Source: Erythrophleum ivorense
Lineage: Eukaryota > Streptophyta > Magnoliopsida > Fabales > Fabaceae
NCBI GenBank assembly: GCA_026724425.1
Contig: JAIUCV010000005.1
Location: 32,275,784-32,339,783, forward strand
DNA length: 64,000 nucleotides
Direction of reading: 5' to 3'
Shown: positions 27,601-39,600 of the stretch, one piece after another
How positions within the stretch are numbered: the first letter of the stretch is position 1
Layout of the letters: each line of letters opens with the position of its first letter
Program-made: the position numbers and the translations under genes
Notes under the pieces: model-generated
Databases searched by the model: none
What the model saw: only the letters and a program-made list of their open reading frames with translations
Told to the model about the DNA's origin: nothing

Positions 27601-30600
27601 GGTTTTCAGGATTTTTGAGAACCTTAATGAGTTTAATTTTACCATTTAAAAGCCTTTTCTTTGAGTTTCTAAAAAGTTGTCTAAAATTACGATTTTGCTA
27701 CTGCCTTTTCGGTTTAGTTTGTTTAGTCATTTTGGTTCCAATTTCGAGTCATCTTTAGCTTTATAATCTTATTTCTAGATACTTAGATTATCATTTTATC
27801 CTTTCTTAACCTTATTTCATTTTATTCTCGGGTTTTCTTTTATTATCTAATCGGTTTCAGTACAGTTTTAAAAGGATTGGATATTACATTTTCCCCTTTA
27901 AATAAAATTTCAACCTAGAAATTTAGATATATATCTTATTGAAATAGTTGTGAATGCTTCTTTCTTATCTCTTCTTCCAATTCTCAGGTGGCCTCCTCAA
28001 AAGATAATCCTTTTCAAACCACTTTCACTCGCGATATGCTTTTGTTCTTTGACTACTTAAGCTTAGCATCTACGATCATATCTAGTAATACTATATAAAA
28101 TAGATTGTCCTGTAAATACACATTCTCATATTCTATGACATGTAAGGAATCAAGTTAGTACTTTCTGAGTTGGGATACATGAAATACATTGTGTGTTTGG
28201 GCTAGGTTAAGAGGAAAAGCTAATCTTTAGGCTATTGGTCTAACTTTGTTTAGAATTTGAAACAGACCTATGTATTTTGGACTGTGTTTTTTATTCTTTA
28301 TAGACCTACTTATCTATATAACTAGAGACACTCTAATGAGTACGTAACCTCAAATTCTAATGGCCTTCTTCTTTTGTCTGGATAACTTTTTTGTCTACTT
28401 TATGCCATTAGAAATTTCTTTTTGATTATTTCTATTTGTTTGAAGCTTTGGTCCACTATCTCTGTGCCTATAAAGCTCCCTTCTCCAAGTTCTACCCAAC
28501 ACACTGAGGACCTACATTTCTTCTCATATAAGGCCTTATATGGTACCATTTGAATGCTAGACTGATAGCTATTATTATAAGTAAACTTTGTTAATAGCAA
28601 ATAGGTATCCCAATTCCTTTTCATTTCTAAGACACAAGCCATCGACGTATCCTCTAGGATTTAAATAGTCCTTTCTGTTTGGGGATGGTAGGCTGTTCTG
28701 AATCTTAATTTGGTTCTTAAGGCATTTTGTAATGATCTCCAAAAATTTAAAGTGAATTTAAAATCTCTATCTGATATTATACTCCTAAGTACATCATGTA
28801 TTCTTACTATTTCTTGTATGTATAGTTGGACTAATTTATCTAAGGTTTATATAACTCTAATTGCTAAGAAATGAACAAATTTAGTTAATCTATCCACTAT
28901 CACCTATACAATATCCTACCTCTGATAAAATTTATAGCTATGCTATCTCACTTTCACTCAGGGATGTCTAAGGGTTGAAGTAACCCAAATGGTTTTTGAT
29001 GTTCAATTTTAACTCTCTAACATACCAAACATCTAGTTACATATTCTGTTATGTCAGTTTTCATCCCATATCACCAAAATATTTTTTTTAAATCATGATA
29101 CATCTTATTATTACCTAGATGAATGGTGTATCTGCTCTTATGTGCCTCTTCTAGTATTCTTTCTCTCAACTCTGAGTTTCTAGGCACACACAGCTACTAT
29201 TCTATTTTCAAATAAGTTAAACTTTGAGATACTATCCTGAGATATCTAGTCCTTAACCTTTTTTATGAATTCATCCTCTTGCTTAGCTTTTCTAATCTGA
29301 CTTCTCAACTCATTTTCTATTTAGGTTTCATTCATTAGCAACTTACTAGAATGCACCTAACATGCAAGATTCATATATCTAAATCTTTCTTTAAGTTTCT
29401 ATTCTCTTGCCATCATGTAGGTCATATGTATGGATTTTCTACTCAATACATCTACAACTACATTTGCTTTATCTGGATGGTATTTCAAAGTGTAATCATA
29501 ATCTTTCAGAAACTCTAATTATCTCTTCTATCTTATATTTAACTCTTTTTATTTAAACAAATATTTAAAACTCTTGTGGTCACTATATATCTTTATGGTT
29601 GCACCATACAAATAGTATCTCTATATTTTAAAAGCAAATATCATTGCTACTAACTTTAAATTATAGGTGGAATAATTCTCCTTATGTGTTTTCAACTGTC
29701 TAGAGGAGTAGGCTACTACTTTGCCCTTCTACATAAACACACATCTTAACCCTTTCTTGACAGTATCACTATAGACTACAAAAGTCTCTCTAAGGTGAGG
29801 GATAACTAGAACTGGAACTGTGGTCAATTTATATTTTAATTTTTGAAAACTCTGCTTGCATTTTTCATCCCATACAAATGGTACATTATTTCTAATGAAT
29901 GTAGTCAGTAACATGACTATTTGAGAAAAGTCTTGGATAAACTTCCTATAATAACCTGCAAACTTAGGAAACTTCTAATCTCTGTAACTATCCTAAGTCT
30001 CTCCCACTAAAGAACTGCCTCTACTTTACAGGGATTTGCTGTGACCCATACCTAGGATATTACATGATCTAGAAATTTTACCTTCGTGAGTTAGAGCTCA
30101 CAATTACTAAGTTCAGTATAAAGCTGTTTCTCTGTCAAAATCTCCAAGACTAATCTTAAATGCGGTTTATGCTCTTTTTTACTCTTAGAATAGATAAGGA
30201 GATCATTTATGAATATTACAACCAATTTATCCAAGTATGGTCTAAACAGTCTATTCATATAGTTTATAAATATAGTAGGTGCATTTGTCAACCCGAAAAG
30301 TATCACTAGAAATTCATAATGCTTGTATTTGGTCTTAAAGGTTATTTCGGAAATGTCCTCAACCTTGATCCTCAGTTGATGGTACCCTGATCTAAAATCT
30401 ATCTTAGAGAACACTAATGCTCCTGCTAATTGATAAAAAAAGGTTATTTATTCTGGATAGAGGGTACTTATTCTTGATAATAGTTTAATTGAGCTCTCTA
30501 TAATTTATACAAAGTCTAGGATTCTCTTCTTTCTTTTTAACAAACAAGATTGGGGTTCCTTATCGTGAAACACTAGGTCTAATAAAACCTTTCTCTAATA

Positions 30601-33600
30601 GTTTCTTTATCTATTTCTTTAAGTCAGCTAGTTCAGCGGGAGCCATCTTATATGGATCCTTAGAAATTAGACCTGGCCCAAGCACAATGTCTATAGCAAA
30701 CTCTACTTCTCAATTATGCGGTAGTCTGCTAATTCCTTTAAAATATACTTTTGGGAATTCTCTCATTACAGGTATTTCTTCTATACTTTCTTCTACTTTT
30801 GCTTGTACAGAAAAAATGAGAAAATCCTGACTACCATGTACTAGAGATCTCTCAATCTGAGTTGTGGTAAAAAAGTATGACATTATTGACAGATATCTAA
30901 TTCATATCAATGATCAAATCAATGTCAATCAGGGGCATATAAATCAAGTCAACTTTGATATAACAATGGTTAAACTGAACTATGCAATTTAAACGACAGG
31001 GGAAGTAATGACTCTATTTCCAATAGGGGTAGACACATGCAGGTCATATGGTAAAGCACATATACTCGATCCAACCTCCTAACACACTCATAAGATATGA
31101 ATGAAAGACTAGCACTCGAATCAAATAAAGTATTTATAATACAATCATTAATCTTAATAATACCTTGGATTAGACTTGAGGATAACTTTATCCTGGGTTT
31201 GCAATTTGGGTGCAAGAGTTACCTCCCTCTACTGAGAATAATCTTTGGCCATGTGCCCTGGCTTGTCGCATCTGAAGTAGATATTCTGAGCTGCATAGCA
31301 TGGTCTGCCTCCATGATTCTTGCCACATTGGCTATAGGGCGTTGGGGTAAAACTACCTCTACCTGACTAAACTAGCTTCCTTTTCTTTCTACCTTTTCTG
31401 TTCCATTGCCCCTTGCCACCTCTTTTGCTACTACCGATGCTTGCCTCTTCTTCTTTTGATCTCTAGAGGAGGGGGTTTTACAATTGTAGCTATTTGCATC
31501 GTCCTCAAGTTACTTTCTATTACCTTGCAGATTTCAACTAGGACATTGAAGTTTCTAATTCTCTAGGCACCACTCTATCTCTGATTTTAGGTAATAGCCC
31601 ATTCTTTAGCTTATTTGCTCTCTACCTCTCATCATCTTGCTTCTGGAGGTATGAGAAATATCTAGAGAGTTCGAGCAATCTGGCCACATACTAGTCCACA
31701 AACATATTCTCTATCTGCCTTAATAAAATAAATTCAGATTCTTTCTCATCCCGTATTGAATTGGAGAAGTATTTATTTTAAAATTCCTATAAGAGTGTAT
31801 CCTAGTTAATTGGGATGTTCTCTGACTTCAATATTAGTTCTGTGCTCCTCCACAGTAATCAACTTCTTTTTCTAGCTAAAATATGGCCAACACGGCGTTC
31901 TACTCAAATGTGCACTCTATCACTTTGAATATTTTCTCTAAATGCATGATCCAACCCCATGCTTTCTTAGTGTTTAGCTCACCATCAAATGCTGGAGGCC
32001 CATTGTTCTTGAACTATGTTATAACCTACTGGGTGGTGAGCCAAGGTAGTACAGGAGGTGTTTGAGCTGGTGAAGTTTGAGAATTTTACAAATTTTGTGG
32101 AATTTGGCTAGAGCAATTTGCCTTAGAATTCTCATAATGATTTAGGTGTGGTGGTTGGGGAGGATTAGGCCTCTAATTCTCTCTTTGGGCTATCCTCTTG
32201 CAGTTGCATGATAACTTCCTGCTCCTATTGTATCATGGCCTATTGTTCATCCAAGCGAACCATAATAACTTGTAGGGCTCCAACCATAGAATTAATTGGC
32301 TCTGCTCTAGAAGCCCTTCCTCTCTTGGTGTTCACCATCTTTTCTAAAACAATTCAAATATAATTCAGCACAAAACATACACATATGCCACACTTTATCA
32401 CCTAGAATTCCCACACAGGCCATTACATAACATGAAATCCCTATCCTCAAGCCATACCCATTACTAAAATGTCTGAACCATTGCTTTGATACCAACTAAT
32501 GTCATACCTAGCTTCATTTAACTCATTTATACTATTTATATGCATTAGTAACAAAGACTACAATCGTTACTATTACTTTAGTGGCAAATATCAGTTGGTT
32601 TACATACCAATTAGAGTTGTAGGGGTCAAATTTTAGATTTTTCTTTTCCTTCACTTATATTCATCATAAACAAAATTGTTTTGGTTCATTAGATTATAAG
32701 ATATACACCAAAAGCCCAAGGGAGTTAAGGAACCCAAATTTGACCATTTGACATAATATACATCAACTTCAAAAATTTATAACTCGAGCTAGATAATTTT
32801 GATTCGTGCAAACTTGGTGGCTACCAAAAACTTATAATGTGAACTTTATGCTTGTAAAATTTCATTAGCAATTGAATTCATTTGACCCCTCAAAAATATG
32901 GAAAATAGAACTGTAGTACTAAAATCAGGCATGCACTTAGGAGACATTAAGAGCTTTCTAATAAGCCAAAGTTTACACTTTTCAAATTCCTATGGAATAT
33001 TCTACGAATTTTTTAATCTTGCTGTTTTTAGTTGAACTAGACTAGTATTGTACAATTTGCTGCAATTCTGTTCTTCATGTTTTTGAGGGGTCAAATGAAT
33101 TCAGTTGCTCATGAAATCTTACAAGTATAAAGTTTAGATTATAAGCTTTCCATAGCTACCAAGTTTGTGCAAATCGGAGTTACGTAGCTCAAGTTATAAA
33201 TTTTTCAAATTTGATGCATATTATGTCAAATGGTCAAATTCGGGCTCCTTAACTCCCTTGGGCTTTTAGTGTACATTTTATGATATAATGGACCAAAACA
33301 AATTTGTTTATGATGAATATGAGTGCAGGAAAAGAAAAATTCTAAATTTTACCCCTATGACTTTGATTGGTATGTAAATAGATTGATTTTCGCTGCTAAA
33401 AGAATAGTAACAATTGTTGTCTTTGTTGCTAATGTATGTAAATAATGTAAATGAGTTAAATAAAGCTAGGTATGACACTTTGCTGCCTAAAATCATCCTA
33501 TTTCAACTTTCTTCTTTCTTGAATTTTGAGAATACTTCCTTTAGAGAGGGAAATGGCTTTGTTTGCATAATTCTACCTCTAACATCATTGAAATTGTTAT

Positions 33601-36600
33601 TAAGGCCCAAAAAAAATTTATAAATTGTTTCCTCTCTACAATTCTCTTACATCATGTTTAGTATGCAGGAGAAGGGTGGAAAGGAAGTTGAAAAGGAAAA
33701 GGAAAGGTTGGAATGTGCATTTGGTAGGCAAGAGAAGTATTCGAATAGATTCCTCTTCTAGTGAATCAAAATGCCAGCCTTTCCATCCATGTTTTTTATG
33801 GAATGCTACTATGGATGACTAAATCGTGGACGAAAATATGCATTTGCCCTAAATGGATGAAGGAAGAAAAAAACAGTGGCATATGCTATCTCCTTTCACA
33901 CAAAATTCTTAGTATCCCATTCAGCTCAACCAAACAAAGGAGGTGTCTAGTTGGATCTTCTCACAATGTCACATTGCCAGCTGTCGTCCATGCATGGAAC
34001 AAAAGGGAATAGGGTAGAAAAAAAAATACCCTAAAAGGTAATAACTCAAAGCACTACCATCTAATTGGGAAATGTCTCTACAAATCATATTCAAGCATGG
34101 AACAAAGGAATGACACTAATAAATTAATTATATATGAAGGGAATAGGGTAGACGGAACAAAAACCCAATCTTTAACCAAGGAACAAGGAAGCAAAATACA
34201 GCTTCAACGATAACCACAACTTTGACTCAAATGCTAACAACAATGAATGAATCAGCTAACCAACATCTCCAATTGAGCAAACACACTGCTTTGCAACATC
34301 ATTCCCCTTGTTTTGCCTATCCAAATTGATTTTAGTTTATCTTAACCTAAAACATTTGACACCATTCCATGCTTACCCCTAAACGCAATAAGAGAGGAAG
34401 TGTGTACTTATACCACCTAGATCGACAACCTCATCCTATGTAACTCCAACTCCAGTGTTGTCAGCCATCGAGCTCCTACTATCAAGTTGAAGGATCAACG
34501 ATGTAGAGAACAAGTTCACAACAGGGATAAATGAAGGAGGTTGATGAATTGTTATTTGATTTTTTGTTTGGTTTTTATTAATAAAATCATTTTTAAAAAA
34601 TTTTTTTCCTTCAAGGGCACTTTGGTCTTTTACTCTCATTGCTTTTCCATTCTTATTCTATTTTTATTCTACCAAACATCAAAATGGAAAAGTATTAGCA
34701 TTTATTTCTATGTCATACTAAACGTGATTTTAATCCATAAGATTCCATTCCATTCTCATTTTTATTCTTCTTTCTATTCCCTTAAAAATCATTCAACTCT
34801 CACCAAACAAGTCGTTATAGTTAGCCGCATCAATGGAACATGGCCAATTATAAATTTCAAAAAGGTCTAGTTGCTACCAATACCTTGTAAAGAGTGTATA
34901 ATATTTAATTACTAGCATCTCACCTTGCCTCAGGTCATGCATATACCTTCAAGGGCAGATAACTCTGCTGTGTTCTCCTTAGTTACATAGGTTTCAGGGG
35001 CTACGTCCCAAATCTCCTTTGCCGTGCTATAGAAGAGAAAATTCTCCTCTATATCAGTATTCATCAAACTAATCAGCCACACCATTACTAATTATTTTCA
35101 GCATTCCACACTTGGAATTTCAGATCATCCACATTTGGTGCCACTGCTTTTCCAGTCAAGTAATCTTCTTTTCCCTTGCCACAAACCACAGAAGAAAGGT
35201 CTGCCCATTGAGCCTATGGCCCATGATGAGCAGAGGCAAGTTATCAAGTACTCCATGGTTGTTTGGAGAGCTAATTTTGGACGTAGAGGAAGACTTATCT
35301 GATTTCATGGCTGCCCTCTGTCCATATTTAGTCCTATGGCCGGTATAGACCACTAGCTCTGATACTACAAAGAAAACTCAAAGAAATTGTAGTCTGAATC
35401 CTTGATTACTTTTATGGAAAATAGCTACCTAAATAGGAGATCCTAGGGAACATGTCTGCCTGTGGATCCCAAGAAGAAAGCAAACATAAATGCAGAAATA
35501 AAGGCATGAAATTACAGAGACAAGATCAAAGATAGATAAGGAAACCAATGTTCTGGCCTTTTTCACAGATAAAGCCACATAAAGCTGAGGTAATACACCA
35601 TGAATGAAGCGTCAAACATGGATTTTCATCAGTTGTAGTAATGAAAATAATTCTTGGACCCTTGATGACCAAGTGGTTCTTTGATATGATGTTAAATCCT
35701 AGTTAACCAACTGGTGCACTGCTCTCATTCTTATAATAAAAGCTTCAATCTAGTTTTTGATTTTGATGTAAGGTAATTTTTTTACCATTCCTCGAACTTA
35801 GTAATCTTTCTTGTCTGTGGTTGTGTTGCAATTACTATTATTGCCATTAGACCCTTCTTCAACAAAAAGAACTTTGTGGTTTTAACTGGTATTAAGAAAT
35901 TAATGGCTAGCATATTGCTATTAGTTCAAATGCCTTTGTAACAGTGAATGAAGAATAGGATGTGCTGGCATTCTCATTGAAAAATTTAGGAAGCATGAAA
36001 GTGATCCTGAATGTAGCTGAAATGTTTTTCTACTGAAATTTTGTCAATTCTGCAACTTGTTCTTCTTTATCTGTTAATTAGTCAAGTTAGATAAAAATTG
36101 TCACCCTCATTCAAATAAACATAGTAATTAATGATATCTAGGCCATTTGCTTAAAAACATATCACCAATGTCCTGGATTAATTAGTCAAATGTATTATCT
36201 AATTTTTAATATTAACCAAATATGTTGAATTACTATCAAAGATCATTTGAGTTTATTGTTATCTAAGTCTCTGTCCTAAAATAAAATTAGAAGAGATTTT
36301 AGAAGGTTGTGACAGAAAGTTTTGGCCTGTAGATTGCAGCTAGTGAAGGGAGAGGGAGTTGAAAGCAACAGAACACACACACATGCACAGGAAGAAACAA
36401 AGAGAGAGAAACAGAGAAGCATCAATAACAAAAGATAATTTTTGATAGCAAATGATAGTATGAAGGGCCAATGGGTTTTTTGAAGTAAGAAGCACATGCA
36501 AATGGAGATCTGCGAGTGCAAGATTGGGGAGGGGGAGCGGGTGTACAAGCCAACCTAAACAGTAAAGGACGGGAGAGAAGCTGGTGGAGGAAAAGAACCT

Positions 36601-39600
36601 AATTAATTCAGGTCATTCATGTGTTTACTTAAGAAAAAGGAATCTTTAACACTCATGTGTTTTCAAAATTAGGATAATGGCTCTTTTGTTTAATTGAAAA
36701 AAAAAGGGAGGATGTTGACGTCCACACATAGGTGAAGAAGTTAGCCAGAAAAAAAAAGAGGTAGGATGAGCTCCAATTTGCTCTTGGTTGCAAATTTACG
36801 TGTTCAATAGGAGAATTTATGTTTATAGATAAATTTCTCAAGGAGGAATATGTTTCTTGCATTCCATTTCAGGTTCCAGCTAAACCAAACTACAGTTTAG
36901 TTCTATACTATGCTTCTGACAGACCTGTAAATAAAGATTCCCTATTGGCAAAGTTTGTGGATGGGAATGACTTGTTTCGGGAAACAAGATTCAAACTTAT
37001 TCCTAGCATAGTTGAGGTGCGGGGTTCTCGATGCAGAGTTATATGTTCTGCTTGATGCCTGACCGTATTAAGCAGCTGACAGTTTTCAATGATGCAGGGA
37101 TATTGGATGGTCAAACGAGCTGTTGGAACAAAAGCTTGCCTTTTAGCGAAAGCTGTGACTTGTAAATACTGTAGACAAGACAATTTTTTGGAGGTAAAGC
37201 TACCCTAGCATTTTTTTCTTCTTTTTTTTTTCCAACAGTATTTTTACTTCTGTTTAAATGCCAGATTTGATGATGATCACTTAGATATTTGTGGTGAATA
37301 TCATTAAATGTCAAATTAACACGAAAGAAGATAGACCATGGTGGATCTCTTATATTATGAAAGGTTTCAAAGTAAAGTTTTTGCTTCTATACATATTTAT
37401 GCAATATCATCAATATTATTGCATGTAATCTTGTATTAACTAGTGTCTTAGAATATCATGTTTTTTCCTATTGCATGTCCATCCACCAAGTTCTTAGGCA
37501 ATTTTATACTTGGAATTATTATAACAGCAAATATCTCTACTTTTTTAACTTTTAGATAATTACTACATCATATTTGAGAATTATCCTGTCAGCATACTTC
37601 TTCCCTCTGGGTATTCTATTTCCAAATTTCACATCAAAAGGCAAGTCTTTCTTGAATTAAGAAGGTGCAGATTAATGTCTATAAAAAAGGGTTTTAATCA
37701 TTTTTTATGTAAATACTCACTTATAATATCCTCTCACCTTCAAAATCACAGTCTAATCCTTGATGATAAAAACATATTAAGTTGGTAATACAAGCCTTCA
37801 CAGTCCTGCTCTTTCCAATATCAAACTTCCACTGCAATTTGCTATGTGGCCATGGTAATGAATGTGAAATCCTGCAGCCTCTCCACTCATAGGATACAAT
37901 TCCCAGATGATAATAGCAGTGCCACAATATCTGCCCATTCGCCACTGCAACTCTTATAGGAAGCTTCTTTGTAAATTCCACACACTATCACCATATCACC
38001 TACAAACGTGTTGATTGTTGAACCCTGAACATTCACTCTAAAGTAAGTATATATTTGCAGATTGCTAGTATCTGAAGATTCCCAGGTGAACATTGATCAT
38101 TGGTCATAGAATTGAGCTTCATTATACCTACAACTTCACTGCCATCAACATATTTACATTGTTTGGTAAATTATAATGTCATGAAATTATCTGTATTATG
38201 CAGATTGATGTGGATATTGGATCATCATCTGTAGCTAGAAGTGTCATTGGCCTTGTTCTGGGATATGTCACAAGCCTAGTCGTTGACCTTGCTATTCTAA
38301 TAGAGGTATGTGCCTCTTTGGCAATAATATTTATGGATTAAGTATCCTTATGTGGTGTCATCTTTACCTCTCCATTTGGTGTAGACTTGAGATTCTGTTA
38401 GTAAATGTACTAGCAACAAGCTCACATGGGCCACATGGTAGATTTAAGATTTTTTTTTCATTAAAACCTTAATAAAAATAGAATAAGAATAGATCATAGA
38501 TCATAGGAGAAAGTAACTTAATATGAACTTGTCTTATAAGTTACACTAATTATGCTTTATGTTGATGGGTTTCTTTGCATGTGTTGTTGGGAAAGGTGAA
38601 GCCGCAATGCACATTCTTGGAAAGAAGTCAAAATTTTGGTAGATCTGTGTAAAAATAAGAGATTTTAGTGCTCTGAATTCTTATGCATTCAAATGAATAA
38701 TGCCATACATAAATAGGGATTTGACATTCATAATGATATCCTTAAATCCCACAGAATCAGCAATAGGGATATTGAATAATAAACAAAAAATGGAGAAATA
38801 CAAGGAGATAACAGAAGCTGAAAATTAGGAACTAAAGGGAAATAAAAAGGGGATTCCAACAATATGGATACTTGAAATGTTTCTCGTTGGTAAATATCAC
38901 ATTGATTCCCAACTAGCCATTAGGAATCTCCTATGATTTCTCCTTGTTATGTTGATTGTCCATCCCAAATTTTATGGAATAGAGTCAACACCTTATTTTC
39001 ACCATGATTTCTTGTCATTTATTTTGGTTTATTTCCTTCCTAATTTAGCTTCTGCTATCTCAGGATTCTAGTGGCAATCAGGTTGCCATGGTCCCTATAA
39101 ATTTCTATCCCTTACATTCAAATAAAGCAGAAGCATTCAAAATATTTTTCTTCTCTATTTTCTTCATGGTATCAAGGTGATGGTTGATCCATCCTCTCTC
39201 ACTTTCGACCATATAAGGGCCTTTAATATTGAAGCTCTAGAAGGGCAGAGCTCTACTACTAGCACTAGTGTGACCATAGCAACTAATGGGACTTTACTTT
39301 TGAATAACTCCAATGAGTCCTCTCTAGTGATTATCATTGGGCGTATACACAATGGAAGAAACTAATAGTGGTCATCAAGTGTGCTTATGTATGTTAAAGG
39401 CAAAAGGTGGCCATCTCACAAGAGTTACACCTATACCCAACCAAACAGACTTGAAGCGACTCTTTTAGGACGCAAAAAACAACAAGATTATGTCATGGTT
39501 GATCAATTCCATCACACTTTGACATTGGTGAAAATTTCCTTCTATATAAGGCAACCAAGGAAATTTGGGATACCACTTGGGAGACCTATCCATTAGCAAA

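Larger units (their letters stand above)
19667..27888 (-). repeat. 3' LTR of G, split by copia H
   Basis: TGTCATACCTAG at the left, GGATATTACA at the right. Without H and its duplicated pentamer the LTR is about 3175 bp, long for a Ty3 LTR. It is non-coding as far as I can see. Blocks are shared with the solo LTR at 59093-62523, so the two families are related. Confidence 0.85.
19667..33477 (-). mobile_element. Ty3 element G with inverted 5' end, nested in E2
   Basis: Minus-strand Ty3 (chromovirus-like) retrotransposon flanked by a perfect 5-bp duplication CTTTG (19662-19666 and 33478-33482). The left end is a 3' LTR of about 3.2 kb (19667-27888 once copia H is removed). A TTTTCCCC purine tract (plus-strand view) follows at 27889-27903. 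Pol and gag run to the start codon at 32338, and a primer site complementary to TGGTATCAAAGC lies at 32483-32494. At the right, only the first about 415 bp of LTR are present (32500-32914). An inverted copy of the same LTR end follows (about 32931-33477). Both outer ends are therefore the U5 terminus, TGTCATACC on the left and GGTATGACA on the right. Confidence 0.88.
14853..35631 (-). mobile_element. Copia element E2, old host of nested insertions
   Basis: Minus-strand Ty1/copia element. Its 3' LTR is at the left (14853-15078) and its 5' LTR at the right (35368-35631). The primer site (GCTCTGATACTA on the plus strand) is at 35356-35367 and the purine tract (TTGCCCCTCAAG on the plus strand) at 15079-15090. 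Flanks GTTAT/GTTGT are a decayed target duplication. Its 20.8-kb span is mostly later insertions: mini-copia F (18168-19198), Ty3 element G (19667-33477, containing copia H) and a DNA-transposon-like block (about 33655-34850). Own sequence adds up to about 4.7 kb, normal for copia. Coding parts are decayed. Confidence 0.88.

Noticed and set aside
31097..31366. 89-codon plus-strand frame
   Set aside because: It is antisense to the protease and zinc-finger coding of Ty3 element G, so a shadow frame.
32500..33477. Foldback DNA transposon
   Set aside because: The arms are copies of the adjacent Ty3 LTR end and the outer duplication pairs with the far left end of G, so it belongs to G.
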